Assembly (NCBI GenBank): GCA_024741835.1
Contig: JAENRP010000139.1
Coordinates: 25,854-89,853, forward strand
Origin: Diplocarpon mali
Taxonomy: Eukaryota; Ascomycota; Leotiomycetes; Helotiales; Drepanopezizaceae
DNA: 64,000 nucleotides
Reading direction: 5' to 3'
Made by a program: the position numbers and the translations under genes
The notes under the pieces: generated by a model
What the model was told of the DNA's origin: nothing
Database searches by the model: none
Seen by the model: only the letters and a program-made list of their open reading frames with translations
Shown here: piece by piece, positions 35,745 to 47,536 of the stretch
Layout of the letters: every line of letters begins with the position of its first letter
Position numbering within the stretch: position 1 is the stretch's first letter

Positions 35745-38700
35745 ATGTTTTCTCCTCAGATAAATAGCGCTCCCGCGACGGAGCGACGAACTTCAAAACG
35801 ACGCCTGAGATCGAATGGGGCGGACAGCATCAAGGGCCCGGCGACCAAGAAGATGAGAATGGGTATCAGCAATGAAACTTTTGTGCCTCCAGAGGCGGCA
35901 CAGGAGATGGAAGAGACTAAAGGATCAAAGACTGTAACACTCGCTCGATCCGATAGTTCGAGGGAACCAGTGCCTATTATGCGGCGGGATATGACATTAC
36001 GGGCGAAGAAGTCAGGCTTGAGATCAAAGGACAGAGTTGGCAAAGGAGATGGGAGTACTGTGCTTGTTCGTATCCCTCTTGCCAATCTTTTGATATAATA
36101 CTAATATACACTGATGCCTAGACCACGAATGATACCTATACCGTTAGCAAGCTACCGGCTCTTCCAGATCAACTTAGAGCAGAGCCTCCCGGTATGCGCC
36201 TCTTCAATTGCACAAGGCTAAAATCTGACATGGGTGAATAGTTCATCAACATGGTTCAATATGTCCCGAGAACGGTTACGCCCTCGCCCTCACACACCAC
36301 CATGCAATTGTATGGCAATACCACGTCAATTCGCAGTCACCCGAAAGTTTTGTATTTACTCTACCCTACCCTCCGAAGCATGTTACCGACCCTCTCCCTA
36401 TCGGATCTCTGGTTTCACCCTCAGCATCTGCTTCAGATCCAGGACTTGTGGTAGTCATTCCTAGCAGCGGGAAGATAACATACTGGGAGTCGACCGCGAG
36501 CGCAGCAACAATTGACCTTAGACTCAAGCGAAACGGAGTTGAGCTATCGATTACAGGAATGATATCCGGCGAGACTGTTATCCAGATCGTAAACGCTGAA
36601 TCTGCTGGTTTCGTACTGGCTTTCAGCACCGGCAGGATTGCCTATATGAATGTTAGAGACGGACAAGGAAGACCTTCAATATCGGTACAATTCCTTCGGA
36701 ATGGAAATGCGACTGTCGGTGGCGGGTTACTTGGCAGCTTGCGAAATGCTCTTTCGAGCTCTGCTATGCGCGGAGATATTGCCGCTGTGAGAGCTGCGCG
36801 ACCGGAAAATGTTGGAGAGCGAAAAGTGGTACTAGCAACGACGAAAGGGAGGCTTCAATCTTGGGACATTCACAGAGGTGGACATGCGACTATCAACGGC
36901 GAGGCAGAAAGTCGTGAGGCTATCGTGATGGCAATAAAGGCAACTGCGCCGGCTCTGAGTGATCTACTCATCGAAGGCTTCGAGATTCACGACTTTACAT
37001 TCACGCCTAAACCTGTGACGGAATTACGGCTGAGTGACCAGGAAGATGGTACGCATCTCTTACTCTTAACTTCCATGGCGCAGAAAGAATTGTCGCATTA
37101 TTTCCTCGTGGAGGCGGTACTTATACCAGACGGACTGGTTGTGGGGAACATTCGCTCTATTACGTCGTATACAAATCCAGTTAATCGAAGAGCCGCGTCA
37201 AAACCTCGGTTGTTACTGCCAAATCCAGGTCTCATCGCCTACATTGTGTTCGATTGTGCTGTTGTTATCGTCTCAATGGCAAAGCAACCAGACTCTCCGG
37301 ATTTACAACTTAGATCAGAAAGTCATATTCTGTCACAAGCTTTTGAAGATGTAATTGACTTCCGACATGAATTAGACTTCGAGATTGTCGGCTCTGGTAT
37401 GGAAGAGCCTCATGGTCTCTCACAAATCCCTGATGATCCGAAATCCCACCGCTACAAAGGCAAATATCCAGCCGCTGTTCTTCTTGTTAGAGGTGGAGGT
37501 GTCGTCCGTGTTGCGGCTACGAACATGCTTAAATTGTCCTCGAGTAACGCCCAGAAAGTGACCGCTAAGAGCAAATTGGAACAGGCTGTTTTCTTCGGAA
37601 GCTTAGAGCAGAATCCGTTAAGCTTCGCTGTGCGACCAGAACTAAAGTTCCCTTCAGATCAGGTAGGCGAAGCTGCTGTGGAGTTGAGCCAGGATATCTT
37701 GCGATCCGATTCCCCACATATCAAGGACAATTTAGCAGTCGATAAGAATCTTAAACTACGGTCTACTGCTCTGCGGGATTTGGCGAAGTACCTGAAGACT
37801 AGTTGTGTCGTTCTGGACAGAATTACGAAATGGAAGCTGCTTTGGGATGCTGAAAAAATTGCCGCTGCGACAATAATCTGGAAATACTACGATGAGTGTA
37901 TCAGAGCAAAGCCGGAAGGTCAGAAGCGTGGTCTTCTTGCCGAAATGGTCGAGTTCATCCACGAGAACTACAAAACTGAACCTGTAGAGGAGGCTGGTGA
38001 GCTCGACCGTGTGCGTCATTGGTTTATCAAAGACATTTGGAACCTGGAAGTTGCAATCCCATGGGCTTATCAAGTCATCAAGTACACGTTCCAAGACGGT
38101 CAGAAAGACGCTGCTTCTTTGATGAATCTGGTCAGCGAGGCCAATGATCTGGTCGTGGGTGGTATAAATGCTGCTTTAGATTTTCGAGGTGCCAATCTGG
38201 ACCTCTACGGCCTTAATGGAGAAAATCTCGAGCATGGAATACTTGAGGCTGGCTACAACAATCTTCCTGTATTTTGGACTTCAACCTTCTTCGTCACCGA
38301 TAATCTTAGGAAGCAAGCCAGTCTAACGGGTACGCTGCTGACAGCTTACTGGGACATACCTGCTGCAGAAGGTTCGCCACATGCGGACGTTCTCAGAAAG
38401 GTCCGTGGGGTATTTCCAGCTTTGCTCGATATATCGATTCGGTCGAATATTGAGCGCACAAGGTGGAACCGATCGCAGGAAGACCAAGACCTTCACGAGG
38501 AGGCCAATAAACTTACAGAACTTCAGACTGCTGTCGAAGACAAGCAAATTCTCAGCCTCGCTACTGACCTGGGACTCACAGATGAGGCTATCATTTTGGC
38601 CGAGAAACACGAGCTACTCAATGTACTTGCGAAAGTCGTACTGTTTGGAATGGAGTATACTTCGGCCAAAGTGTATGAATCCGGTTCTGGCCGCGAGACG

Positions 38701-40071
38701 CTCCAACATTGGAAGGGTCGATCAGAACACTTCAAAACCCTTGCCAATGGCTACTTCGCAAAATTCGGTACAAGATGGGCGACAGCGTTATTCGAGCATG
38801 CAATCTTCATCGGAGATATGGATCAGCTGCTGAATCGGTGGAAGCAGCAGCAACCATACTTGACTGAGTTTTTCCGCGGCAAGCCAGATTATGCAAAGAT
38901 TTCGTGGATAAACGACATCACTGAGGAGGAAGACTTGGGGAAAGCTTCATCAACCCTTCTTGACCTTGGTCTTCACCGGGAATCGGAGCTGTGGAATAAG
39001 AAAATTGAGTTGAGCATGGGCAAAATGGCCCTCCTAGCTAGTCGCAGTCACAGTCAAACGGATGGCATCCTAATCCCGGATGGGGGCAAGACGGAGCTCA
39101 AGTCGGTCCATAATCAGCTTGGATTGATTAAGATCCAAAATCAAGTCTACGAATTTGTCCGTCCCTCCATCGAAAATGCGATCGACGAGAATGCAGAACT
39201 ACAATTGGCCCTCGAGTCACATGGCAACAAAGCTTTACGGAAGAAACCAATGTTTGCAAGACTTCTAGCTGACAGTATGGAGCTTCTTATCAAACACCAG
39301 GCTATGGACGCTGCAAAACTTATCGACCTTTTGACACTGATAGGTGATCAACAGGCTGAAGAATATGAAGAGCAGACCTTCCAAAATCAGCGATTCTTTT
39401 TGGCTATTCAAGCCAGTCGGTATGGAATTCCAAATAAGGATGAGCGAGTCTTGGCGCAAAGAATCATTTGGAGGCGCTGCATGCTGGTCGGGGACTGGTC
39501 TGCAGTCAACAACACATCCCAAAAGGACGACCAGCAGGTACAAGAATTGCTGTCAAGTACCGCTCTGTACCAAACATTCAAAGCTTGCCTTAACGCACGT
39601 AAGTTCTGTATTATCTCTACAAAACTCTATGCCGTTTTAACAGATTCAGGTCTTTTCGAAAAGAATACAAACGTCAAGCCTATTGGACCTCGAGAAGTGT
39701 TGGGAGCAGGCTCAGATAATTTCGAGGAACGATTTGCTAGTAGCGATGATAGCACTCTGGAAAGCATCATGAAGGATATGCAGGTCGAAGACGATGCTCT
39801 CGAGCCGCTGATAGAAAAGTATCGACTAGAACAGTGGTTTGAGACTATTTACGAGCAAGCCAAGCAGAAGTACGAGCTGGACCTTGAAGAGCAAACCGAC
39901 GATGGAAGCGCGATGCAGCAAGGGGCCTCTAGGCTTGCCGAAATCGAACAGGGTATTAGGAAAAATGAGCAGACGAGAGCCGAGAGCCTATTACATTCCA
40001 AACCACGCTACAAGCCCAAAGCCAAGGGGAGTGGGAATTCGGGGAGCTTCAGGCACTCGATAAAGTTCTGA
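35745..40071 (+). CDS. NUP133: Nuclear pore complex subunit Nup133
   Basis: Exons 35745-36065, 36122-36191 and 36242-40071 encode 1406 aa; introns are 56 nt (GTTCGT...CCTAG) and 50 nt (GTATGC...AATAG). Across the junctions the frame gives TYTVSKLPALPDQLRAEPPVHQHG, then YALALTHHHAIVWQYH and FTLPYPPKHVTDPLPIGSLV, typical of the Nup133 N-terminal beta-propeller, followed by VIPSSGKITYWES and a long alpha-helical stack ending in a basic tail (KPRYKPKAKG). Nup133 belongs to the Y-shaped outer-ring complex, needed for pore assembly and mRNA export. The first ~100 residues are basic and disordered. Length agrees with filamentous-fungal orthologues as I remember them. Confidence 0.92.
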
Positions 40072-42489
40072 GTCTCGCCAGGATGCAGTAGGCAGCCGTA
40101 CAAACGGGCCGAGGAGGGGTCACTCGGGAAATGTTTGACTGCTCCTTGTAGCAATCTTTTGATTTAAGCAGGCACGCAGGGTTCACGATGCCAAAGAGGC
40201 GGATTTTGTGTAACCCGCACTATCCACTATTTTTCTTCTTCATCCTTGATACCTTCCAGTCGGCGCGCTGGACAGCAAGCATGGTAGATACGGCGGGCGG
40301 CACCCAGATCAGTGATTATACAAATTGAAGTTTTGAAGACAGCCAATGGGGACTTCCTGGACTTCACAGCAATAATTGCCACTGCGCAAATTATTCTGCC
40401 CCTGAAATACCACTCGAGCGACTTAACCTAAGATTCACCCCCTATGATAAAGACAACCGCCAGTCTACCCAGTCTCCTACCATTGTGCTTCGATGCTGAC
40501 AGGGTGACTGAGTACCTGACCTAGTCGTGCGCCAAGGTAGCATGCAACTCTGGTGCATTTGGTGCCGTGATTCCGGCCTGACATGAAGAGGTCCCCTACA
40601 ACCCGAACGATTTCGCTGCAGGCAATCATTCAAGCATGGGCTCCTTGACTCCCGAGTCAAGGCCTGGTAGATTGAGGAGATGGTGCAGGGCCGGTGGATG
40701 TTCTAGGTTGGAGTGGAACCTATTATCGTGAAGTCAATTGAGCGATCGGCTTTTCATGGACGGCAAAGATACTCTACTGCCTCACACCTTGACCGTACAA
40801 CTATCGTGGATCCTCGTCCTGCAGAGACAACGTGTTGTACAGGTTGTACAGGTTGTACATGTTGTACAACTACTTCCAAACCGAGGTAGGTATGGTACCA
40901 AGGTAAGGTAGGGTCCGGCACCTGTAATGCATAAAGTACTTGTGAGGCCTGGTTGGGCTGGGCAGGTAAGGGGTTAAGCATATATAAGGGGGCATTTTCA
41001 ACGGGTAAGTCCGCACTTTGTAAAGCCGAGAGTGTACGTACGGTGGATTGAAACACTCGAACAGAACGATTCCTTGGGGGAAAAGAATACATAACCAGGA
41101 TAAGGCTGGTAGTGAGTGGAGGGATAAGCCGAGTCTTCGAGGTTTCAATATAGTACCATTGATGCCATTGCGCTTTAAAATAAGACTTGTGGGCTCTGAA
41201 ATACAATTTTAGAGGTATCTATTATTTAGCTAATTTTAACCGTAGCCCACTGTACTCGAAATAAATCGGTAAAATCGGTAATCCCATTTAGCGTCGAAGA
41301 TCTCCTTCCTCCTCGATACGGGAGCCGGTGATTGCCGTACATCTCCACTCCTCGCCTAGGTACGCGTGTTCAGGGCCGGGAGTACTTGTTTTGTTTACTG
41401 GCATCAAGCACAACAACAACAACAAGAATCGTAGCAGCAGCAAGATCAGTAATCAATAATAGCCGAGGAACCGTAGGACAAGTGGAGGGGGGGTGGAACC
41501 CCTCTGTGATCGTGGTGCAAGAGATCTCAAGTCTCGAGTCTCAAGAGTCGGAGAGTTTGTCCCTGCGGCTGAGTGGAACATAATGATTACCAACCTGCCT
41601 TATGCAACTCAACCCTTCCCTTCGCCTCACCTGGCAATTCAACTCCGCCTCCCTGTATCTCCTTAACTTTGTCGTCCGGAAATAATTCGTGACTTTGAAG
41701 GACGGCTGTGCACACCGCATCGTGTGGCTCTCCTTGACACAGTACGGCTGCCCGTCTTTCTGCGTACGGCGGAGACATCAATTTCACTTCCTACCTCATC
41801 CTGCGATGCGATTTGGTGCCTATGCCTCCTCTGCCTCCTCAGAGCTGCGTGACCGATGCCCTGTCCCCCTAAATTTATTCTCCGCCCTACTTCGTAGATT
41901 CTAAGTAGAGATCATTTGAAATCTTCAGGCTAAATTTGTGCGCCAGACACGGGCCACCATTGCGAGGGCATCTATCTGGTTTTGCTGTTGCATCCGAGAA
42001 TCATCTACCTCTTGCTCCTCGCCCATCAGTCAAATCGGAATGAGTGACCGCCTCGCCTTACTGCGCCCCCTTCTCATGAGTTGAGGAGTACTCGTGGTCA
42101 GATCAGAAGCTCGCAAGCCTGTGCCTGTCAACTTGCACTGCATTTCCCCTACACTGCGCGCGCGCGTGGAGCCCCAGAGCTTAATTAACCGCCTGTGAGT
42201 CCGCCCGCCCCGGAGACAAAGTCAACCTAGTGTGTCTGGACCTTCGACCGCCTTGACAACAACACTCCCACTATCAACGACGTTCAATCGTCGTAGGAGG
42301 GCCGTCGCAGTTGCTGGGTTCTTATTCTTTTGGAAGAAATCGCAAGCTGATCTCCTTCCTCCGCTCAGTCATAGCGCGTCTTTTATTGTCAGGGCCTCGC
42401 GTTCCTCGAAAACAGGCTCTCAGCTATCCCCTTAATCGCGACGCTCCTTCTGTGCTCGATTTCAGCTTCGAGGTCGAAACACCTTCAAG
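40072..42489. other. Intergenic, NUP133 to casein kinase I
   Basis: A 2.4-kb gap. A 9-bp repeat lies at 40834-40869 and a CAA run at about 41412-41425. The last ~400 bp are CT-rich and probably the long 5' leader of the kinase. No coding region is supported. Confidence 0.55.
40834..40869. repeat. 9-bp tandem repeat, 4 copies
   Basis: Consecutive GTTGTACAN units begin at 40834, 40843, 40852 and 40861. The TGTACA core of each is palindromic. Confidence 0.92.
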
Positions 42490-44045
42490 ATGGCCTCATC
42501 CTCGTCAAATGTTGTTGGCGTCCACTATCGAGTTGGCAAGAAAATCGGAGAGGGTTCATTTGGTGTTATTTTCGAGGGAACCAATCTGTTGAACAACCAA
42601 CAAATCGCAATCAAATTTGTACGTCCATTCACCCGCACCTCCACAGGCATAGCAAGCCTTAACATGAATCCCATATATCTGCCTGGCAGAATGAAAGAAG
42701 ATTGTTTGCTAACTTTTGCATCATTAAAGGAACCTCGAAAGAGTGATGCCCCACAACTGAGAGATGAGTATCGGACATACAAAATTCTTGTCGGCTGCCG
42801 TGAGTCCAAAGTGTCCATCCCAGAGGGCTGTGGTACTGATATGAACTAGCTGGCATCCCTAATGTCTTTTATTTTGGTCAGGAGGGCCTCCACAACATCC
42901 TTGTTATTGACCTTCTTGGACCATCTCTAGAAGACCTTTTCGACCACTGCAATAGGAGATTCTCCATAAAGACCGTTGTAATGGTAGCCAAGCAGATGGT
43001 GAGTCCATCAGTGCTTTATCGATCAGGTTCGGATTATTGACCGCTGTAGCTATCCCGAGTACAAACAATCCACGAAAAGAATCTCATCTATCGTGATATC
43101 AAGCCAGACAACTTCCTCATCGGTCGACCTGGGCATAAAAACGCAAATGTGATCCACGTTATTGACTTCGGAATGGCAAAGCAATACCGGGACCCGAAAA
43201 CGAAACAACATATCCCATATAGAGAGCGCAAGTCGCTCTCCGGAACTGCGAGATACATGAGTATCAACACTCATTTGGGTCGGGAACAATCGAGAAGGGA
43301 TGATCTTGAGGCGTTGGGGCATGTCTTCATGTACTTTCTGAGAGGAGGGCTACCCTGGCAGGGGCTCAAGGCTGCCACCAACAAGCAAAAGTACGAAAAG
43401 ATTGGGGAGAAGAAGCAGACAACAGCCATCAAGGATCTATGTGACGGATTTCCTGAGGAGTTCAACAAGTATTTGAGCTACGTTCGAAATCTCGGCTTCG
43501 AGGATACCCCTGACTACGACTATCTTCGAGATTTGTTTACCCAGGCATTGAAGAATACCGGAGAAGTAGAGGATGGTGAGTACGACTGGATGAAGCTCAA
43601 CAACGGAAAGGGATGGGAGGCCATTAAGCAACACCCTTCGCAGCACATGCTACACCAACCTAATGCCCCGGGAGCCTCCGCCAGAGAGTTACACGGAACC
43701 ACACGAGGAGGAAATAGTACGCCAGGTCACCTCACTGCCGCCCGATTAAACGCCGCGCAACCCCCGCCACCGTCCCCAATCAAACCCGGGATGGGCAAGC
43801 CGCGCGATCGACCAAATGCCCAAGGTGGACTGGTACCAAAACGTAGCAGCGGCGCGGCGGGTGGACTTCAAGACTCCGCTACTCCCGCCGGCTCAACCCA
43901 GGCGCAGTTCCAGAACAGCTCGAACAACCTGCCCCAGAGAATGTCGGCACAACCGAACATGAACGCTCAACCCCAGACCGGAAGAACACCAGAACCTCAA
44001 CCATCAGGCTTCCAGAAGCTGATGAAATCTCTGTGCTGCGGTTAG
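42490..44045 (+). CDS. Casein kinase I, plasma-membrane (Yck) type
   Basis: Exons 42490-42618, 42730-42799, 42850-42998 and 43050-44045 encode 447 aa; introns are 111, 50 and 51 nt. Kinase motifs are [12 protein letters not shown], the catalytic YRDIKPDN loop, DFG in HVIDFGMAK, and the casein-kinase-I signature [14 protein letters not shown]. The C-terminal ~150 residues are Pro/Gln/Asn/Gly-rich and end [11 protein letters not shown]; a terminal double cysteine is the palmitoylation signal of Yck1/Yck2-type kinases, so plasma-membrane attachment is inferred. CK1 phosphorylates acidic or pre-phosphorylated Ser/Thr sites in nutrient signalling, endocytosis and morphogenesis. An alternative last intron (44041 onward) would end the protein at the same residue. 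Confidence 0.94.
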
Positions 44046-44772
44046 TTTGACCCGTGATCATTGGAAGAAGTAAGTACTGACTTGAACAGGATGAATATAT
44101 CTCCGTAACGTTCAGTTTCCTCTCAAAAAACAGATACTCTCTTCCTAATTAACTCTTGTAACTTCCTACAGACGGACGTAAGCTTGCTGTCCTCCCCCCC
44201 TGCTCTTAGCAGAGACGAATTTCGCTGTTCGTTGCATGAGAAATTCTCGTCCTGGCCCTCGAAGGCCCTCCGCGTCACCACAACCAACCTTCATCACACA
44301 TCACCCGCCCAGCACATTGCCCCTGCCTTAGTGTCACTCCTAGGCTTAATATATTGTTTCCGTTTTACCTCAGCAGCAGAATCGCGTTTCCTTCCACGGC
44401 CCTCTCACAATAGGATGATTTGGCCTTCGGGTGCACGGAAGGGATTCCACGATATCATTCACTTTCTATGTCAAGGAAAGAGCGAAGTAACGGCGAATAG
44501 GTGTGAATTAGATGCATTGGGCCTGATTTTTTCCAGGCTCCTAGTTCTAAAAATGGAGTGGCAAGTTTTGTCCGACAAAAATCGTCCAAATTATTCTTGT
44601 GAATATTGTTCTCTTGTCTATGGTGTGCCTATTCTCAGCTTTCTTGAACTCCATGAGTGATCATTGGATCTATGTTAAAAATCGTTAAAGTACTGTATCA
44701 TCCTTGTCATGCTCTGAGAATCTACTCTACACTAATTTCACAATACAACTCAAAGTAAAATCATGAAGACTT
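44046..44772. other. Convergent intergenic region
   Basis: This lies between the kinase gene (+) and the p24 gene (-). It has probable 3' UTR sequence with a CT-rich stretch at 44180-44320 and an AT-rich end. No gene is supported. Confidence 0.55.
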
Positions 44773-45587
44773 CTATGTCAACTTTTGTTTGATGAAGAAA
44801 GCCCTGAGATGGGAAAGTTGCCATGCGCAGGTGATACTCAAAACGACCAGCTGCAGCAGAGTCCATCTTACTACCCTCGCATTGGTAGTCTCCGATTGAT
44901 CTCTGAATTCAGCCTCACGTTCCTGCTCACTAATTAGCATATTCTCAAGAAACCACATTTATTTGCTCCTAGGGATGGAAGGGCCAACCCACTCGTTGAA
45001 ATACCTGCTCCCTTCTGATATCCTGCAGCCGGCTGTTGAGATCCTGAACCCTCTTGACTATATCCTGGATCTTTCCCTTGTCAGCGCTCTCGATTTTGCT
45101 TGTCTCGCCGATGGCTAAGTCAAGCGTGAGTCGGACACCACCAAGTGGAGTCAGAGAAGAGAGCCAGCCATTGCCTGTCGATTCTGAGGAGGGCGTGAAG
45201 CAGATCTTGTGGTCTCCAGAATCAGCAGCACTAAATGTGAAGCGTCCGGTATGTCCACCCATCTGGTTAATAACGCGGTGGTCGCTGTCGAATACTTCCT
45301 ATGCAGCTGTTAGACACTTCCCCATACAGCAAAAGATGAGGTGCCTGCAGCAAGTGATAATCAGGAGGATGTACATCAACAGTAATAAGAATATTCAGTC
45401 CATTGTGCTTGGTCCATGACTTCCTGTCCTCGTCAAACTCCTCTGCATCGAATTGTCCTACAACCAATGTATCCTTCGGTAGCTCCTCAAAGAAGCATTT
45501 GGGTGTTGTGCCGTCAATGTAGAAATAGAGTGATTGAACTGGTACAAGGAGCGCGCTCAGCGAGAGGAGAGGAATGACTGAACGCAT
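44773..45587 (-). CDS. p24 (emp24/GOLD) family cargo receptor
   Basis: Exons 45587-45375, 45298-44993 and 44922-44773 encode 222 aa; introns are 76 nt (GTACAT...GCATAG) and 70 nt (GTGGGT...GAGCAG). The first ~19 residues are a signal peptide ([19 protein letters not shown]). A GOLD domain follows with the paired cysteines in [10 protein letters not shown] and HKICFTPSS, then a coiled-coil [20 protein letters not shown] and a C-terminal membrane span ([20 protein letters not shown]) with a short cytosolic tail FFIKQKLT. p24 proteins cycle between ER and Golgi in COPII/COPI vesicles and select cargo such as GPI-anchored proteins. The tail and RDQSE linker suggest an Erp1-like member; that subtype is inferred. 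Confidence 0.92.
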
Positions 45588-45850
45588 CGGTGCTAGATTC
45601 TGACCTGGTGATTGAAATCGATATGAAGGCGTGTATCTCGAATGATATTCTGCTTGAGCAACGCCTTAGCTCTCTGCCACGTTTCTCGACTTCAGTACCC
45701 CTGTTGAGAAGGCTGTCACGTGTAGATTGTCTATCAACGTAGACGCGCTTTGTCACCTACCTGCACTTCCATCAACGGCGGAACGCGACGAGAAGATTTC
45801 ATATCGCCCTTGGACTGCAACTTCCTTCTCGTTAGTACGGCTTCATCCAG
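45588..45850. promoter_or_regulatory. Short bidirectional promoter, p24 gene / SWC4
   Basis: Only 263 bp separate the start codons of two divergent genes, so their promoters must overlap. No specific binding site was recognised. Confidence 0.6.
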
Positions 45851-47536
45851 ATGAGCTCCCACGATGTCCGCGACATGCTGGATCTGCCAGGCGAAGCAGG
45901 TCCCCGACCAGCGAAGAAACAAAAGCTCTCGGCCCCTCGGTCAGTATTGAAGGGCCTGGCGCGCGAAGTTCAGAATCTGGGAGGTGATAATCCTATTGCC
46001 ATTGTTCCTGAAGTTATTTCATTCAAAAAGAAGCGGTTTGGAAGCCGAAAACCGGCCGTCAAATGGGAACTGAAGGCGTTCAAGAACTCAGCTAGAGATG
46101 GAGATAATCTTGTTCTGCATCATTGGAGAAAGAAGGACGAAGCGCCGCCTACAGTTGTCGCAGAAGATGGAACCGCTTTGCCCCACTCAGAGCCAGAGAT
46201 TGAGGACTCGACGTTTGCGAAGTTCAATGTCAGAGTCAATACGCCACGATACACAGACGAGCAATATAAATTGAACTTGCAAAGTCAGGACTGGTCCAAG
46301 CATGAGACGGATTACCTGCTTGCTATAGTACAGGAGTTCGACTTGAGATGGCCAGTAATATGGGATCGATACGATTACCAACCTCCAGCACCACAAATGA
46401 AGACTGAGTTTGCAGATGTGGCTATGGTTACACCTCCTAAGGTCAGAACTATGGAGGATATGAAACACAGATACTATGTTGTAGCAGCCGCAATGATGAA
46501 GGTCAATACGAAAGTTGAGGTCATGAACCATGCCGAGTTCGACTTACTCGAGCGCATGCAAAAATTCGATCCGGCCAAAGAGGCGGATCGCAAGAAGTTC
46601 GCAGAGGCCGCGTTCAGCCGGACCAAAGAGGAGGCCATAGAAGAAGAGAGCCTTTTGCTAGAGCTCAAGCGTATCTTAGCTCGATCTGAGAAGCTGAGCG
46701 ATGAGAGAAGAGAACTGTATCATCTGCTAGAAGCACCTGCTAGCACTAGCAATGTCTCCATGTACAGTTCTAGCCAAAATCTTCATGGACTCTTCCAGCA
46801 ACTCATGAATGTTGACAAGACCAAGAAGAGAAAGTCGATCATGGATGCCGGCAGCAATTCAGCACCGGGCTCAATCAATCAAACCTCACAAACCAATATC
46901 GACCGCCGTGAGTCCAGCGTTCGCGAGTCCATCTCAGGCCCCAGCGGCGCCGGCGCACCCAACAACAAGAAGGGTCCAGCGCACGCCCCCGAACGTCGCC
47001 AACTCACCCCTGAAGAAGAGAAGCTGTATGGCGTGAAGCGCTTCGACCGCATCACCACCAGCGGGCCCAATTTCCGCAGCGACAGGATCAAGAAACCCAT
47101 TACGAGCAAGTCGCAAACACAACAGCTTAAGATCAACAACGTCCTCAACGAGCTGGGCATCACATCCACGCTGTTCATGCCAACTGCTGAAGTCGGCGAG
47201 TTTTTCGACGCGTTGCTGACCGGTGTCAATCTACTCCTTGATCAGAGGAAGCACTTGGACAAGCTGCAAGGAGAGCTGAACACAGCGCTGAATATCAAGG
47301 CTGAGAGAGAGCGGAGGGAGCGTGCTGAGAGGGGTGAGCCGGAGCCGGAAGAATCCAAGACGGAGAACACTGGACACAGAGAGAGTGAGCCGAGTGTCAA
47401 GATCGATCAGGACACGACAGAGAAGAGCGCTGCGCCGAGCATGGTGGGCGTGAGTGCTACTGCGAATCAGCATAAGAGGAGTGCTAGTGAAATAAGCACA
47501 GTCAGTGACAATAATTCGAAGCGGCAGAAGAAATAG
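45851..47536 (+). CDS. SWC4: SWR1/NuA4 complex subunit SWC4 (DMAP1)
   Basis: Single exon, 561 aa from the ATG at 45851 (MSSHDVRDMLDLPG). Diagnostic segments are VKWELKAFKNSAR, the SANT-like region YTDEQYKLNLQSQDWSKHETDYLLAIVQEFDLRWPVIWDRY, and the C-terminal INNVLNELGITSTLFMPTAEV. Swc4 is shared by the SWR1 complex, which deposits histone H2A.Z, and the NuA4 acetyltransferase, so the protein is nuclear. The last ~110 residues are charged and low in complexity and end in a basic NSKRQKK. No intron is needed. Confidence 0.95.
   Translation: MSSHDVRDMLDLPGEAGPRPAKKQKLSAPRSVLKGLAREVQNLGGDNPIAIVPEVISFKKKRFGSRKPAVKWELKAFKNSARDGDNLVLHHWRKKDEAPPTVVAEDGTALPHSEPEIEDSTFAKFNVRVNTPRYTDEQYKLNLQSQDWSKHETDYLLAIVQEFDLRWPVIWDRYDYQPPAPQMKTEFADVAMVTPPKVRTMEDMKHRYYVVAAAMMKVNTKVEVMNHAEFDLLERMQKFDPAKEADRKKFAEAAFSRTKEEAIEEESLLLELKRILARSEKLSDERRELYHLLEAPASTSNVSMYSSSQNLHGLFQQLMNVDKTKKRKSIMDAGSNSAPGSINQTSQTNIDRRESSVRESISGPSGAGAPNNKKGPAHAPERRQLTPEEEKLYGVKRFDRITTSGPNFRSDRIKKPITSKSQTQQLKINNVLNELGITSTLFMPTAEVGEFFDALLTGVNLLLDQRKHLDKLQGELNTALNIKAERERRERAERGEPEPEESKTENTGHRESEPSVKIDQDTTEKSAAPSMVGVSATANQHKRSASEISTVSDNNSKRQKK

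Noticed and set aside
44184..44660. 158-codon plus-strand open frame after casein kinase I
   Set aside because: No clear ATG context or similarity; it most likely reflects the kinase 3' UTR.
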